From contig NW_024037056.1 of assembly GCF_015706575.1 (NCBI RefSeq), positions 11,669,176-11,733,175 of the forward strand: a stretch of DNA of 64,000 bases, read 5' to 3'. Positions 23,350 to 34,819 of the stretch are shown here, in pieces (the stretch's first letter is position 1; the number at the start of each line of letters is the position of its first letter). Position numbers and translations under genes: made by a program. The notes under the pieces are model-generated. The model had not been told where the DNA came from. It searched no databases and was given only the letters and a program-made list of their open reading frames with translations. Source of the DNA: Patiria miniata. Taxonomy: Eukaryota; Echinodermata; Asteroidea; Valvatida; Asterinidae.

Positions 23350-25760
23350 CAAAAACGTACCGCGCGTACGTTAAAAAAATCCGCCGCGTATGACGCATCG
23401 TACCACGTGACGTGAACTGTCCAATTAGACACCAGATATGAGGTCGCAGGTCAAGACATTTAACAAACATGGCGGCGTCCATTGGCAAATGTGCGTCAAC
23501 GTAAACATCGACCGGTGCAAAAAAGAAGTGTTTGCACTCATAATCTGTCACGTTTGAGGGGGAAAATGCGAAGGATCTGATGTCCGGTGATAGTAAGTTC
23601 ATTTCCTGTGCCAAAGAGTGGCTGAATTTCACAATGACACCGCCGAATATACCCACGATGTGTGGGCAGTGGATCTGCTATGTCTGTATCGTACTGTACA
23701 GTACATCATGCACTACCGGTACATCATGCACTACCGGCGCATGTAAACAAGGCAGTCCGGCCGGCCGATCTCACCCGTGGCGGTTTTTATAGATAGTAAA
23801 CGTCTCGGTGCTGCAAGAAAAGGTAAACCATACACTTCAGCTGAGACCCAGATTTCTTCACCGAAAAAGCTCCGGACAAAGTTCAAGTTTCTTTTAATTG
23901 CCTATCTACATAACTGTGTCATGCTGCACACAAACTCAACCAGGATTTTGATTTCGATGAAAACCTCAATTCAAGGACAAGCTGCAACAGTACAACAAGC
24001 AGAACTTCCGTTGGAGGTAGGCCTACATGTCATTATAATGAAGGCGATTGTGTATTTATGTGCCCCAAAAAAGAACCAAAAAATCCATGTTTGGGTTTAA
24101 TTGTCTTGAATTGAGGGTAAGGTTAGGTTTTAATTTCTTTGAGGGAAACTGGGGTGACACAACGATAAAAACACAATGCGAAAACAAAGCTGGTGGTCAC
24201 CACGATGCACCGTGAATGCACAGAACCGCATCGATTTGGATGGCGTTAACTGAAAATGCATAGGAAAAATTTCTTTTCTTGCAAAAGATACCATTCAAAA
24301 TTATAACAGATTCCTGGTTATAAAAAAACACCTTTTCTTTCTCTACGGCATTGGACTGTTGGGTACGTCACTTGTTTACCGAGTGGTTTTTGGACTTTAC
24401 TTTCCTTTTAGAAAAATTCTCTTAAGTCGATGAAGAAAAATGTCTTCAATGACAAATCGATCTTATTTGAAAAACCCAGTAAAAAAGGGGTTTTTTTTTA
24501 GTTCCATGATTCAAACCGAGTACCTCTGGCACTGAAAATAAATGTCTAACGTTAAGATGCCAAAGTACAACGGGTACTGCACAAAATCCCATAATAAAAT
24601 GTTGTGCAGTCTCCTTCTCCATTGTTGAAGGATACTTTTATGGAGGTGTGAGGGTAGTCTTTCCCTTTGTATAAAATAGCAAAATAGCTTTTTATAGAAT
24701 TTACTATTTGATTCTATATATATAGGCCTAAGGGATGAACGTCAGGAAAAGGGAGATGTTCTGCGACTGACTGTTCAACCCCGATCAACAACTTAGTTTC
24801 ATGAGAATGTCCCAGCTTGCTGAACTGTTGGAATTCTTGAAATGATTTAGAAGCCGAAGGAACTGGCCTTGGATCTCTTTATATCGGTAAGATGTTTTGA
24901 TTGTTATTCAGAGTTCAAACAGAAATAAACTTTAATGGAATTTTCAAAATGAAAACTTCTTGATATTGCTTTGGAAGCTGAAAAGGTTGGTTCTCAATAG
25001 CTACCAATGTTTACATATTTACAGTGGAAGGCAAAACGATCGGGCACGTGATCTTTCTATAATTTAACTCTAGATTGAACAGGTTGTTTTCTTTCTTCTA
25101 AAGCACATCCACAGTAATCATTGTTTTTGATCATCAGATACTAAACCTGTGTATATTTTACTATTTATTTTTTTACAGAACTAATAAGTTGACATATCGG
25201 CTTAGAAGAGAATATCCACAGGTCTCTTTCCTTGATATATGCGACATCATCTACACCGCTACTTTATCTGCTGGATGTGTGGTTGAATCTCTGGGGACTT
25301 CAGAGGAGGATTCAAAACTGAAACTTTGGCTTTAGAAAGCAAGACATACGCTCCATCCTGTTGTTATGCCGTTACTGCACAAGATTTGATGAGAACTTTG
25401 ATGTAGTGATAACATTTACTTGAAGTTGTATTAGCACGACTAGTTAGCATTTGACATTATAATGAAAATAATGAGTAACTCTAGATTTTTCAAAACTACA
25501 TAATTGTATCCTTCTGTTCATTAGTGTTGGTTTTATTCATTTTAATTCTTTTTAATTATTAAAAATTAGTTTCAGTAGAAAGGCAAATTCTGTGAATTTT
25601 AACAGTGAGACTAGCCACATATGACAAGCCAAATCACTCTCTTTAATGTGTAAGCATACAAAATAGCATGAGTTATGGTTTTGTTTTCTTTTTATTGATA
25701 TACATGCAAACATTTTTCGGTGCTAATCAATGTATCAATAAATAAAAAGCTGAAATTTTC
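23350..25760 (+). ncRNA. Possible plus-strand non-coding transcript with CpG-rich promoter
   Basis: The CpG-rich block 23350-23780 holds CCACGTGACGTG (E-box plus CRE-like half site, 23403-23412) and AACATGGCGGC (23465-23475), which fits the YY1 consensus. Consensus-like splice donors follow: GATAGTAAGT near 23590 and AAAAGGTAAAC near 23820. Further on there is a donor-like GGTAAGATG near 24890, an acceptor-like TTTTTTACAG near 25180, and two overlapping AATAAA signals at 25737-25746. No long open frame joins them. The promoter motifs are seen; the transcript is inferred and unproven. Confidence 0.25.
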
Positions 25761-26352
25761 TTTGACAAAAGACTGATCTTAAGGCTTTTCTCCAAACCAA
25801 GATGGCTGTTTTGATTAGATAGCAAATAAATGTACAATGGTTGATTTTTGAAATTATTAAACCAGACTCTGACTTCTATCTGATGGTCCTTTGATTTATA
25901 ATTGTATTTAAAGCCTGTTTCATTCCAAAAAAGGTGGTCTTTCTTACAAGTAGAAGGTTCTTTAAGTGACGTACCTGGTTCACCACAGCAGATCCAGAGG
26001 GTTTGGGGGGCATAGCACCTTTTTTTTTTTTTTTTTTTATATGCGTTAGTTTGCTTTGTTTAAAGGGACATGTCTTGTCTGCTTTCCTGTTTCTTCTGCT
26101 GGTTACATGTACAGGTATTTATTTACTCTAAAGACACCTCCATTTTGGGCACCCCCTGTCTTTCATTAATGATGAGCTCGTTCCATCACTGCATTATAAA
26201 CCTTCAAAATAATTGCATTGTTGTATGCTGCCAAATAAATTAGAGTGAAATATTTTTTGGAAGAGGGACTGTGGTGATGTCTACCAGATGAGAAAACAAA
26301 AGTTCATGTTCTGTGTGACCCAATTGCCAATGTACATAAAAGATATTTTTTA

Positions 26353-26565
26353 ACTCTAAAATCTCCTGGGTCAGATTCACCCAGAATCTGAATCCAAATT
26401 TGCTCAGTCCTTTTCTGGGTAAAAAAAATACACATTTCAGTCAATATGACCGAGAAACATGTCTTTTTTTTACTCCAAAGTGGTCATTTATGACTCCAAA
26501 AGGGGTCAATTTTTGACCCGAAAAAGGACTGAGCAGACTGAGTCTGACCCAGGAGTTTCTAGAGT
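26353..26565. mobile_element. Short MITE with inverted CTCCTGGGTCAGA arms
   Basis: The left end ACTCTAAAATCTCCTGGGTC is mirrored by GACCCAGGAGTTTCTAGAGT at the right. Inner motifs GCTCAGTCCTTTTC and GAAAAAGGACTGAGC also pair. No coding capacity. Confidence 0.75.
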
Positions 26566-27939
26566 GTAGGATGTGACAAGCTATAGTGCTGTACGTGCGT
26601 AGTTTTGAAATTGGAAGTGCCAACGCAAGGTCTCAAACCGGAAATGTGGTTTTTTAGCATACATACATGTACATAACATTGGCAAACTTTGATGAAGTGT
26701 AAAAAAAAAACTGCAGCATATTTGCTGGAGAACTTTTGACATAGCGTTTGTGATGTACTGAACCCCACATATGTGCATTAAAAAAGTAGACCCAGTGTTG
26801 CTGGACGAAACTCATTTTACAGCCGGTTTTTGAGTTTCAGCTGATGGCCTATGACATGAAACAGTCGTATTGCAATAAATCAACATGTGACACACGGTGA
26901 ATAAAACTTTGAGATAACGAAGACTAATTCACCCCAAAATCACTCCTTTCGTCAACATGAAATAAACGAACACCTAGCCCAGCGGTAGCAGAGAACATGC
27001 ATTCTGACATTAGAATGTAAGGAAATTACAAATTTCGCTCATTTGAAATTAAAATGTTGGTTTTCAAGCACAAATCTATGCACACGATACTCACACTTTG
27101 GTGTGCAGGCAGAAAAGGGCTGATATTCGCGCGTTCACGGCACCGGCACTGAGTGCGCGTTACGTTTGTATACATTTTTCTGGGCTGTGTGCCAATTGTA
27201 CGGTGCCTCGTAAAAGACGTCTCACTACGTGTATATAAACCTTGCCAAAATCACTGTGAACATTGCTCTTTTCGATGATTTGATACGTGGCCAAATGTTT
27301 AAACCGAAGCTGAAAGCCTATCTTTTATTTTTGTTTATCGGGAGTCTCAATCAATTGAACTGCGTTGATCATTGTGTTTCCTGTTCCGTGCCGATACTCT
27401 TTCGGTATCTAAATAGTACTCAAAATTTTCATTGTAAATTAGATTGAACTCTATTTCTTTGAATATCCAAATATCGGCCCGCTTATATCAGGTAGAAGTG
27501 ATTAGTATACTCATTCAAACCAGACAATGAAGTGATAAAACATGCCAATTTGTAAGGCCATATAATTATGATGCAGTGAGGCGCGCCCAGCATGTAGGCC
27601 TTCAGAACCTATAACATGAGAACACATCCAAATTTCTTTCTGAAATACGATTTAGCCCGCCGCTGTTTTGACTAGCATTTGATCGAATACTAATTTCCCC
27701 ATACCAAAATCCCATACAACAATGAAGAGTAAAACCATTTAAATTTTTAAGCCTAAGAATGCTTATTTTCAAAGCAATTAAAGATTGCATTTAATTACCA
27801 AAAACACTCACAACACGAGATAAGATAGATATAACAAATACGATTCGGAAAGACATTTTTAGCGCCAGAACCTTTTGTGAATACGTTTGGGTTGTTTTTT
27901 TTTAGGGGGGGGATTTTTCCTCGGCGTTTAACCGAACCA

Positions 27940-30165
27940 AAAGTCAGGCCATAATTTCTATTGTGCTGCGCCGATGTCGTGACAACGTTGTGTCCGATAC
28001 ACACACACAACATACATTCAAGGCGACTGAGCGCACAATATGTTTGTCGTAAGCAGACATGTTTGTTTGTTTGTAGCGCCGCACCGAGCAGTTGTGATGT
28101 TCGCCCCATTGGATAACGCACGTTGAGCGGTACACACACACACTGCACCGCATCAGCTCCTCAGTGAACGCGGTTTTAGGTGATTCTGTGGCCCGTGCGG
28201 TGCAGTCCCCTCACATTAGAAAACCACTCGGTCGCCTCGGAATGCGCCTCACCAAATATCAGGCCATTTCAACGTTTCCATGCTGTTCCAAATTCAGTCG
28301 CCATCCTCGTTTGTATTATACAGAAATGTGAACACGGTGATGCTGAAAATCGCCCTCGTAAATACAACTTACTAATCAAAAATCCGGGAAGACACTTCGG
28401 GAACAGATAATTGAAGAGTTTACTGATTAAGAACTGCCATGTTCATCTATTTTTTCAAATATTTTGACCTTTTAACGCCAATTTGGCTTGTCACAAAGAT
28501 GATTGCGACATCCGACTAAAATAGCCGTCTACAGAAATGAGCGTAATGTCGCATGTGAGTCTTGCAAATGGACATTTTTGTGCTAGACCCACGCTGCATT
28601 GTCTGTGTATGCATTTGCCTTTCAGAAATATCAGTATTGTGGCGGTTTCGCGGACGTGTGTGACATCGGTACTGTTTTCACGTTCGCCCCATTGAATAAC
28701 GCACCGTGAGCGGTCCACACATTGCACCGCATCAGCTCCTCAGTGAACGCGGTTTTAGCATTGATTCCGATAAATGGGCAGATTTTATTACCCATAAATA
28801 ACTGCTAAGCTCATACACACCCTTAATCGTTAAAAATACCATTTTCGGGGTTCACTGGTGGAAAGTCGCGCGAGACGGTTTCCCCGTTGAAATACGCAGC
28901 ACGCGCCTGTACAGGCGGATGCCTCTAGGGAACGCCATAATGGTGGATTTTTCAGTTGGTGTGACAACGGCCGCTCTGCTTCTAGAAATGAGTCGCATGT
29001 CGCAGTGTAAACCTCGTAAATTGACATTTTTGTACCAGGCCATGCTGCATTGTTTGTGTACTTGTTTGCCTTCCGGAAATACCAGCATTGTGGCGGTTTC
29101 GCAGGCATGTGAGACACCGGGCTGTTGTCACGTTCGCACCATTGAATAACGCACCGTGAGTGGTCCACACACTGCACCGCATCAGCTCCTCAGTGAACGC
29201 GGTTTTAGGTGATTCTGTGGCCCGTGCGGTGCAGTCCCCTCACATTAGAAAACCACACAATCGCCTCGCAGTGCGCCTCCCCAAATATCAGGCCTTTTCG
29301 GCGTTTCCATGCTGGTCCAAATTCAGTCGCCATCCCTCGTTTGTCTCAACGTGAAAAGACGAAACGCGATTGTGGAGCATTGATTCCGATAAATGGGCAG
29401 ATTTTATTACCCATAAATAACTGCTAAGTCAGTACACCCTTAACCGTTAAAAATACAATTTTCGGGGTTCACTGGTGGAACGCCACATGAAGCGGTTCCC
29501 CCGTTGAAACACACAGCACACGCCTCTTACAGGCGAACGCCTCTGGGAACGCCGTAATGGAGGATTTTTCAGTTGGTGTGGCGCTGTGCTCACTACGTAT
29601 TTTTTTGTCAATTTCTTACACAAACGTGAACGTGGTGCTGCTGAAAATCACCCTGATAATGCAATTTATTAATCACAAATCTGGGAGGAAACTTCGGGAA
29701 CAGACTATTAAAGAGTTTATTTACTAAAATCTACCATGTTAATCTCATTTTTCGAATATTTTGACCCCAATAACGCTATTTTGGCTCGTCACAAAGATGA
29801 TTCCGACATCTGAATTGGCCGCTCTGCAGAAATGAGTCGCATGTCGCAATGTGAGCCTCGAAATGGGCATTTTCGCACCAGACCCACGCTGCATTGTTTG
29901 TGTATTTTTGCCTTCCACAAATATCAGCATTGTGGCGGTTTCACGGGCATGGGAACACCGCAATGTTGCCACGTTCGCCCCATTGAATAACGCACGTGCG
30001 CGGTCCAAACGTTGCACCGCATCAACCCCTCAGCGAACGCGGTTTGAGGTCATTTTGTGGCCCATGCGGTGTTGTCCCCTCACATTAGAAAACCGCACGG
30101 TCGACTCGCAGTGCGCCTCACCGAATATCAGACCATATTGCTGTTTCCACGTGCAACGAATAAGC
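27940..30165 (-). repeat. Repeat array, minus-oriented arm, second block
   Basis: Three well-kept units of the array lie at about 28.15-28.30, 29.18-29.43 and 30.02-30.15 kb, with partial units at about 28.62-28.80 and 29.86-30.00 kb. They include GCATCAGCTCCTCAGTGAAC, CCCCTCACATTAGAAAACC, TGCGCCTC and AATATCAGGCC. Flanking pieces repeat too: CACAAAGATGATT with GACATC at about 28.5 and 29.8 kb, and GGATTTTTCAGTTGGTGTG at about 28.95 and 29.57 kb. The copy at 16.19-16.57 kb (plus orientation) is the closest inverted partner. Confidence 0.8.
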
Positions 30166-33100
30166 ACCGCTTCGCCAGCTGACTGCTACAGCCGCCGCGG
30201 CCGGCCGTTCATGGCCACGCTCGGCTGATTACACTGGGCTCAAGTTCCGTATACATCCCCGTATATGGAAAGAATGCTGCAACATGACGCCACTTATTTC
30301 TTCATCGTATTGCAAAAAATGTTGAAAAAGCATTGAATCTAGAAACCTTTTTAAGAACACAACCGCTGAAGTGGCATCCGGATACTACATTTTTTACCAA
30401 CGTATTTGCACATGATGCATTACCTACGGGGTAAATGCTAGCGGGTGCATTTACCACACGGGAAAGACCATATCTGGTCTGCTGGTCATCACCGTAATTT
30501 TCCCTTCAGTGACCCACCAGCCACCAGAAAGTGATAATAATGTCCTAAAAAGGCAACGTTAGCAGGGATAGTATTCACTGTGAAACACTGAAATACAGGG
30601 CGACAAGATGGCCAGATATGGGAATCTTTCCAACTATACCGCTACCTGGAGAGGTTTTACACAACAACCAATTGAACAGAACGGGTTGAATACATTACGT
30701 ATGTAGTGTGCATTATGTATGTTTTTTTCTATACGACAAAGTGAACACAATACATGCACAAAAATAAATGGAATGTGATCATGTTGCAAATCATTTCACT
30801 ACCTTTGCAAGAAGCGTCCGTTCACGGCCGAGCATCGCTGAGCTGAGTGACAGTTGGTTCAGATGGCTCAACTTGTGTCATGGAGACAAAATCTTGGAAT
30901 CCGTTTAGCAAGAAACAGCGCTGAGTTTTGACACTGCAATAGATTCGTTGGAATGTTTTCACTAAGGAAATAAAACGCCGAAATGAAGTGCGACAGAGAA
31001 CGTGTGAATCCCTCCGTAACCGCTGCACGTTCCTAATCTTAACTGCATGTGCATGGGTTCGTGGGACCATGCCAGAGCTTGGGGTGGGGTTAAGACATGA
31101 ATGACAATGGTGCAATTTGCATATGGAAAGTGCTGATTTATTCAGTTCCCACCCTTTCATTGTAATTAAAATCAGACGGAGTCTTCAGGCTCTTCGTTAA
31201 CCCGACTCATTCTGTGTCGTTACTGCACATCTTTTTGTTGTAGAAAAGAACATGAATAGATGATTTTGTTTTAAATAATAGGCTTTATTCCCGCTTAACA
31301 GGCTTACTCAGTCTTTCAATTATATGGCTTAGATTTAATCGTTATTCGTAAAAGACCTGTTTTATAAGACTGCACGTGTACGTACTTTTGAGGACTTGAC
31401 TACGGATCTCAGGAGGTGCAGGCCAACGAATTCGTGTTACACGAGTCATAACGTGATTGTGCCATGTAATTTCTGGAAGTAGTGTTTTGAGAGGAGAAAA
31501 AAAATCAGGTTTGTGACCCCAGTGACCTCATAATGACCTTTGACCCCGGTTTGGTCCAATTTTCACTTTTTGAAAATATGTTTGGCTGAAAATTGTCAAA
31601 AATATGTAGGAGCAATAGACAATGTCAATGCTTGTTTAACGGACATGATAATTTGTTGAACTGCTATCCCGCAGCTAAATTAATCCCCTAAAATAACTTA
31701 AACTAGTCTAGTTGTACTTCATGACTTCCCGTCATAAATCCTTCTTAGCTCCCGTTTCTCAAAATCTTTCTCCGCATCTTTCTCTCTGTCGCTCACTCCA
31801 TCTCGCTTAGAATTTGGCGCAGCCTCCTTTCCCTTCACCCCCGTACCCCAGAGGCAATTTCATAGATTTCGGATAAAAAATCGTAAAGACCAGGGCAAGA
31901 CCGAGCGGACAGGAAAAAGTTTTGTTTTACATCCAAGTATAGGCCTAGTCAATTACCATAAGGTAAAAAAAAAAACCATAGTTCTACTTCCGGTTTCCCT
32001 ACCTACCCTATTCTGACAGCCCCTACCCTAATTTTTTTATGGGAAAAATGAGAAAAAACACCCAAAACCATCAATTGCTCCCTTTTACCCTTGACTACAA
32101 GCAGACGCCTCCGTATGATCGTACACACAAAAAATTGGCCAAAAAAAAAAATTCCCACCCCCTACCCTATTTTCGAATGCCATGTATAAATCGGAAGAAC
32201 TATTTTTTTTTGCCTAAATGCACCTGCGTCAGTTGGTTACGCAATGGGTTTAGGGCTCAATTTGCCATTTAAAAAAATTCTCCATAGCCAGGAATCAACC
32301 GGGAAAAATGCCATGAATATCAAAGCCTAGCTTATGGTCTGGCCACCTCTTCAGAATGTCTGACGATAGGCTTCCCAAAAAGTTATTCTATTCAGAACCC
32401 TCCCCCCCCCCCAACAACAACAAAACTGAAACACCAGAGACAAAAATACATCATTATTTGTTACTGGGAAAGCGGTTGTGCAATATTTTTACCAAAACGG
32501 GAGGAGGACACGCCCTTGTTTCACTGGACACGCCCACTTCCACACCCTCACTCACATTTTGCTCCATTTCATTCTCTTTCGAAACAATACATCCATCTAC
32601 ATTTGCAACACAAACGTTCAAATTCCTTACTTTTTTTTGCATTCACAAGATGTAAAATATAAATGCAGGATTGATATTATATAAGTCTAGTACTGGGGGA
32701 AAACTGACTTTATAAACACTGCGATGTAAATCTTTAAACAACCGACTAGTTCATTTTGACTGTTCGGTTTTTATCATTGATTTTTTTTCTTCAGGTCATT
32801 TTCGAGAGCATTAATTTCTCCAAAATCAAACAGTTTCCCATTCTAAAATTTGCATAAACACTCTTTCCATATTCCTGACATTTGACAATGTAATTCCGTT
32901 ATGCAAAAACCTCTTTTAGATAAATATACAATACTTTATACAACTTTACTTTCCTCGTGTACATGAATATATTTCTGCATAATAAATTCCAATAGGCCCC
33001 CCCTACTTAAATACATGTTATACTTATGGCTATAACAATTATAATATAGGATAATTATATACAACTATTTTACACCTATAATTTCTATCCTAACACTATC

Positions 33101-33217
33101 ACTTAACCGCAATGCTCAATTTTTGGTCACTTTTCGCCATTAAGTTACTCGCACAATTTACATAAATATTTAGATATAGGTATTTATAGGTTGTATTTAA
33201 AATATCTCCTTACATTA
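30165..33217. other. Interval with no supportable gene
   Basis: A GC-rich patch lies at 30.17-30.23 kb, followed by a GCAACATGACGCCACTT piece (30.27 kb) related to the inverted repeat at 36.3 kb. A minus-strand open frame at 30822-31160 has no recognisable domain. The rest is AT-rich with short homopolymer runs. Confidence 0.5.
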
Positions 33218-33712
33218 TACAGTGTGGATTAAAAAAACACGAAACCGAGATATTATTGCTAATTGGAACAGAAGTAGGGCACATGTGAATCAAAAGGAGA
33301 TATATTCTGTTAGGGTTGAATCTCCTCTTAATGACAGCCTGATCATGTGATTACATTCACGGTTGACGGAGCAGTGACCAATTTTATGAAATGGTCCATT
33401 TGAGAGAGTTGCGCCACTTTTCAATCGTGGATATTGTGGTGTCATTTGTCACAGAGTGAAAGGCTATTGTTGCCAATCAAGGCAGGTGGGGAGATTTCAC
33501 CATGAAAACTGGCGCAATTCTCTAAAAAGACCCTTTCATAAAATTGGTCACTGCTCAGTCAACCGTGAATGTAAGGACATGATCAGGGTGTCATTTTAAA
33601 AGGGAAAATTCAACCCTAACAGAGGATATCTCCCTTCGATTTACATGTGCCCTACTTCTGTTCCAATTAGCAACAATATCTCGGTTTCGGGTTTTTTTTT
33701 ATCCACCCTTCA
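33218..33712. mobile_element. Palindromic MITE, about 495 bp
   Basis: Arms read ATATTATTGCTAATTGGAAC then AGAAGTAGGGCACATGTGAA at the left. Inverted partners TTCCAATTAGCAACAATATC and CATGTGCCCTACTTCTG lie at the right. Inner blocks such as CAATTTTATGAAATGGTC and GACCCTTTCATAAAATTGGTC also pair, so almost the whole element folds back. No coding capacity. Confidence 0.8.
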
Positions 33713-34014
33713 GAGTGCAGTATCTTTACATTGCAAATGCATCTAATGACATTGTGTGTGCCCATTAAAACCTAATAAAAGTGCATTTGCATCTAAACAA
33801 TACTCGATAAAATACAACCGGTTTTTAGTGAATACCTTGTAAAAGTGGCAATCTCGCAAACACTCTTACAAATTTCAAGACACACTCAGTAAAACCCATC
33901 AACTTGTGCTTGAGTACCCCCTCAACGGTTGCAAAGAGAGAGAGAGAGAGTAGTTTTGGGGGGGACCACCGTACTGGGAGGGACTCTTGTACCATTGGCA
34001 ACATCAGTGCTTGA

Positions 34015-34395
34015 CGCTCAGTAAAGGCCTTCACGCATAGGCGCTCACGCAAAGACGCTCACGCACAGGCGCTCACTCAAAGACGCTCACGCAAAGACAC
34101 TCTCGCAAAGACGCTCACGCAAAGACGTTCACAATAAGAAGCTTACGCAAAGAAGCTTAAGCAAATGCGCTCACGCAAAGAGGCTCACGCAAAGACGCTC
34201 ACGCAAAGACACTCTCGCAAAGACGCTCACGCAAAGACGTTCACAATAAGAAGCTTACGCAAAGAAGCTTAAGCAAATGCGCTCACGCAAAGAGGCTCAC
34301 GCAAAGAGGCTCACGCAAAGAGACTCACGCTAAGAGACTCACGCAAAGAGGCTCACAGAAAGTCGTTCACGCAAAATCGCTCACGCAAAGATGGC
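34015..34395. repeat. Minisatellite of 14-mers with a 112-bp higher-order unit
   Basis: The base unit is GCTCACGCAAAGAC (14 bases), with about 26 variants in a row. A block of eight 14-mers, recognised by CACTCTCGCAAAG, AATAAGAAGCTTACGC and AGCTTAAGCAAATGC, occurs twice in tandem with landmarks at 34101 and 34213 (spacing 112). It lies about 430 bp downstream of the GRL101-like stop codon, so it may fall in the 3' UTR. Diverged copies of another sequence containing TACCCCCTC flank it at about 33.89-34.02 and 34.43-34.53 kb. Confidence 0.9.
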
Positions 34396-34819
34396 ATTGG
34401 TTTGTGCACATTCAGAAAGATACATACGGGCTCCACGTGCAGACGTACCCCCTCCACGGTAAGGAAGGGAGAGTTGGGGAGACCACTTGGAGTGACATTG
34501 GAACACATTGCTGACGAGGCCTGATGCCCATGCCAGGACGCTATGGCTATATGTGCACATTCGGAATAAAATACCGGGCCGCAAGAGTGGGAACTTCGCG
34601 CCATACATGCGCGAACTGCACACGCGCGCGGTGTGTCACATCCTCGGGCTCTCGCAAGTGGTAAAATAAGTGCCCTCTCTTGTTCATGCACGGAGCCCTA
34701 TGTCGCATTGTACGGAAATGTCTGCGTGCATGTGTCCCTCCCCTGAGATCTCAAAAGTGGTAAAAAAGCGGCATCTACAGTTCAAATTTGAAGTAAATCT
34801 AATTTCCCATTTTCCCCGT

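Larger units (their letters stand above)
22450..27940. other. Interval between array blocks, no protein gene seen
   Basis: This is AT-rich sequence with scattered short open frames, none resembling a known protein. It contains the CpG-rich promoter-like stretch and possible spliced transcript at 23.35-25.76 kb, and a MITE at 26.35-26.57 kb. A poly-T run lies at about 26017-26038. Confidence 0.5.

Noticed and set aside
23267-23656. Minus-strand open frame of 129 codons
   Set aside because: It overlaps a CpG-rich promoter-like block, which lacks stops by composition. No recognisable protein features.
15187-30228. Open frames with a shared peptide pattern (WPVRCCPLTLENCTVAS on one strand, MRGDNTARATKSP on the other) recurring across array units
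   Set aside because: Both strands are open in the same place, units differ by indels and by changes at all codon positions, and no start, domain or splice context is consistent. The pattern follows from repeat copies, not coding.
34353-34691. Minus-strand open frame of 112 codons beside the minisatellite
   Set aside because: It is partly built from repeat sequence that recurs at 33.9 kb and shows no domain.
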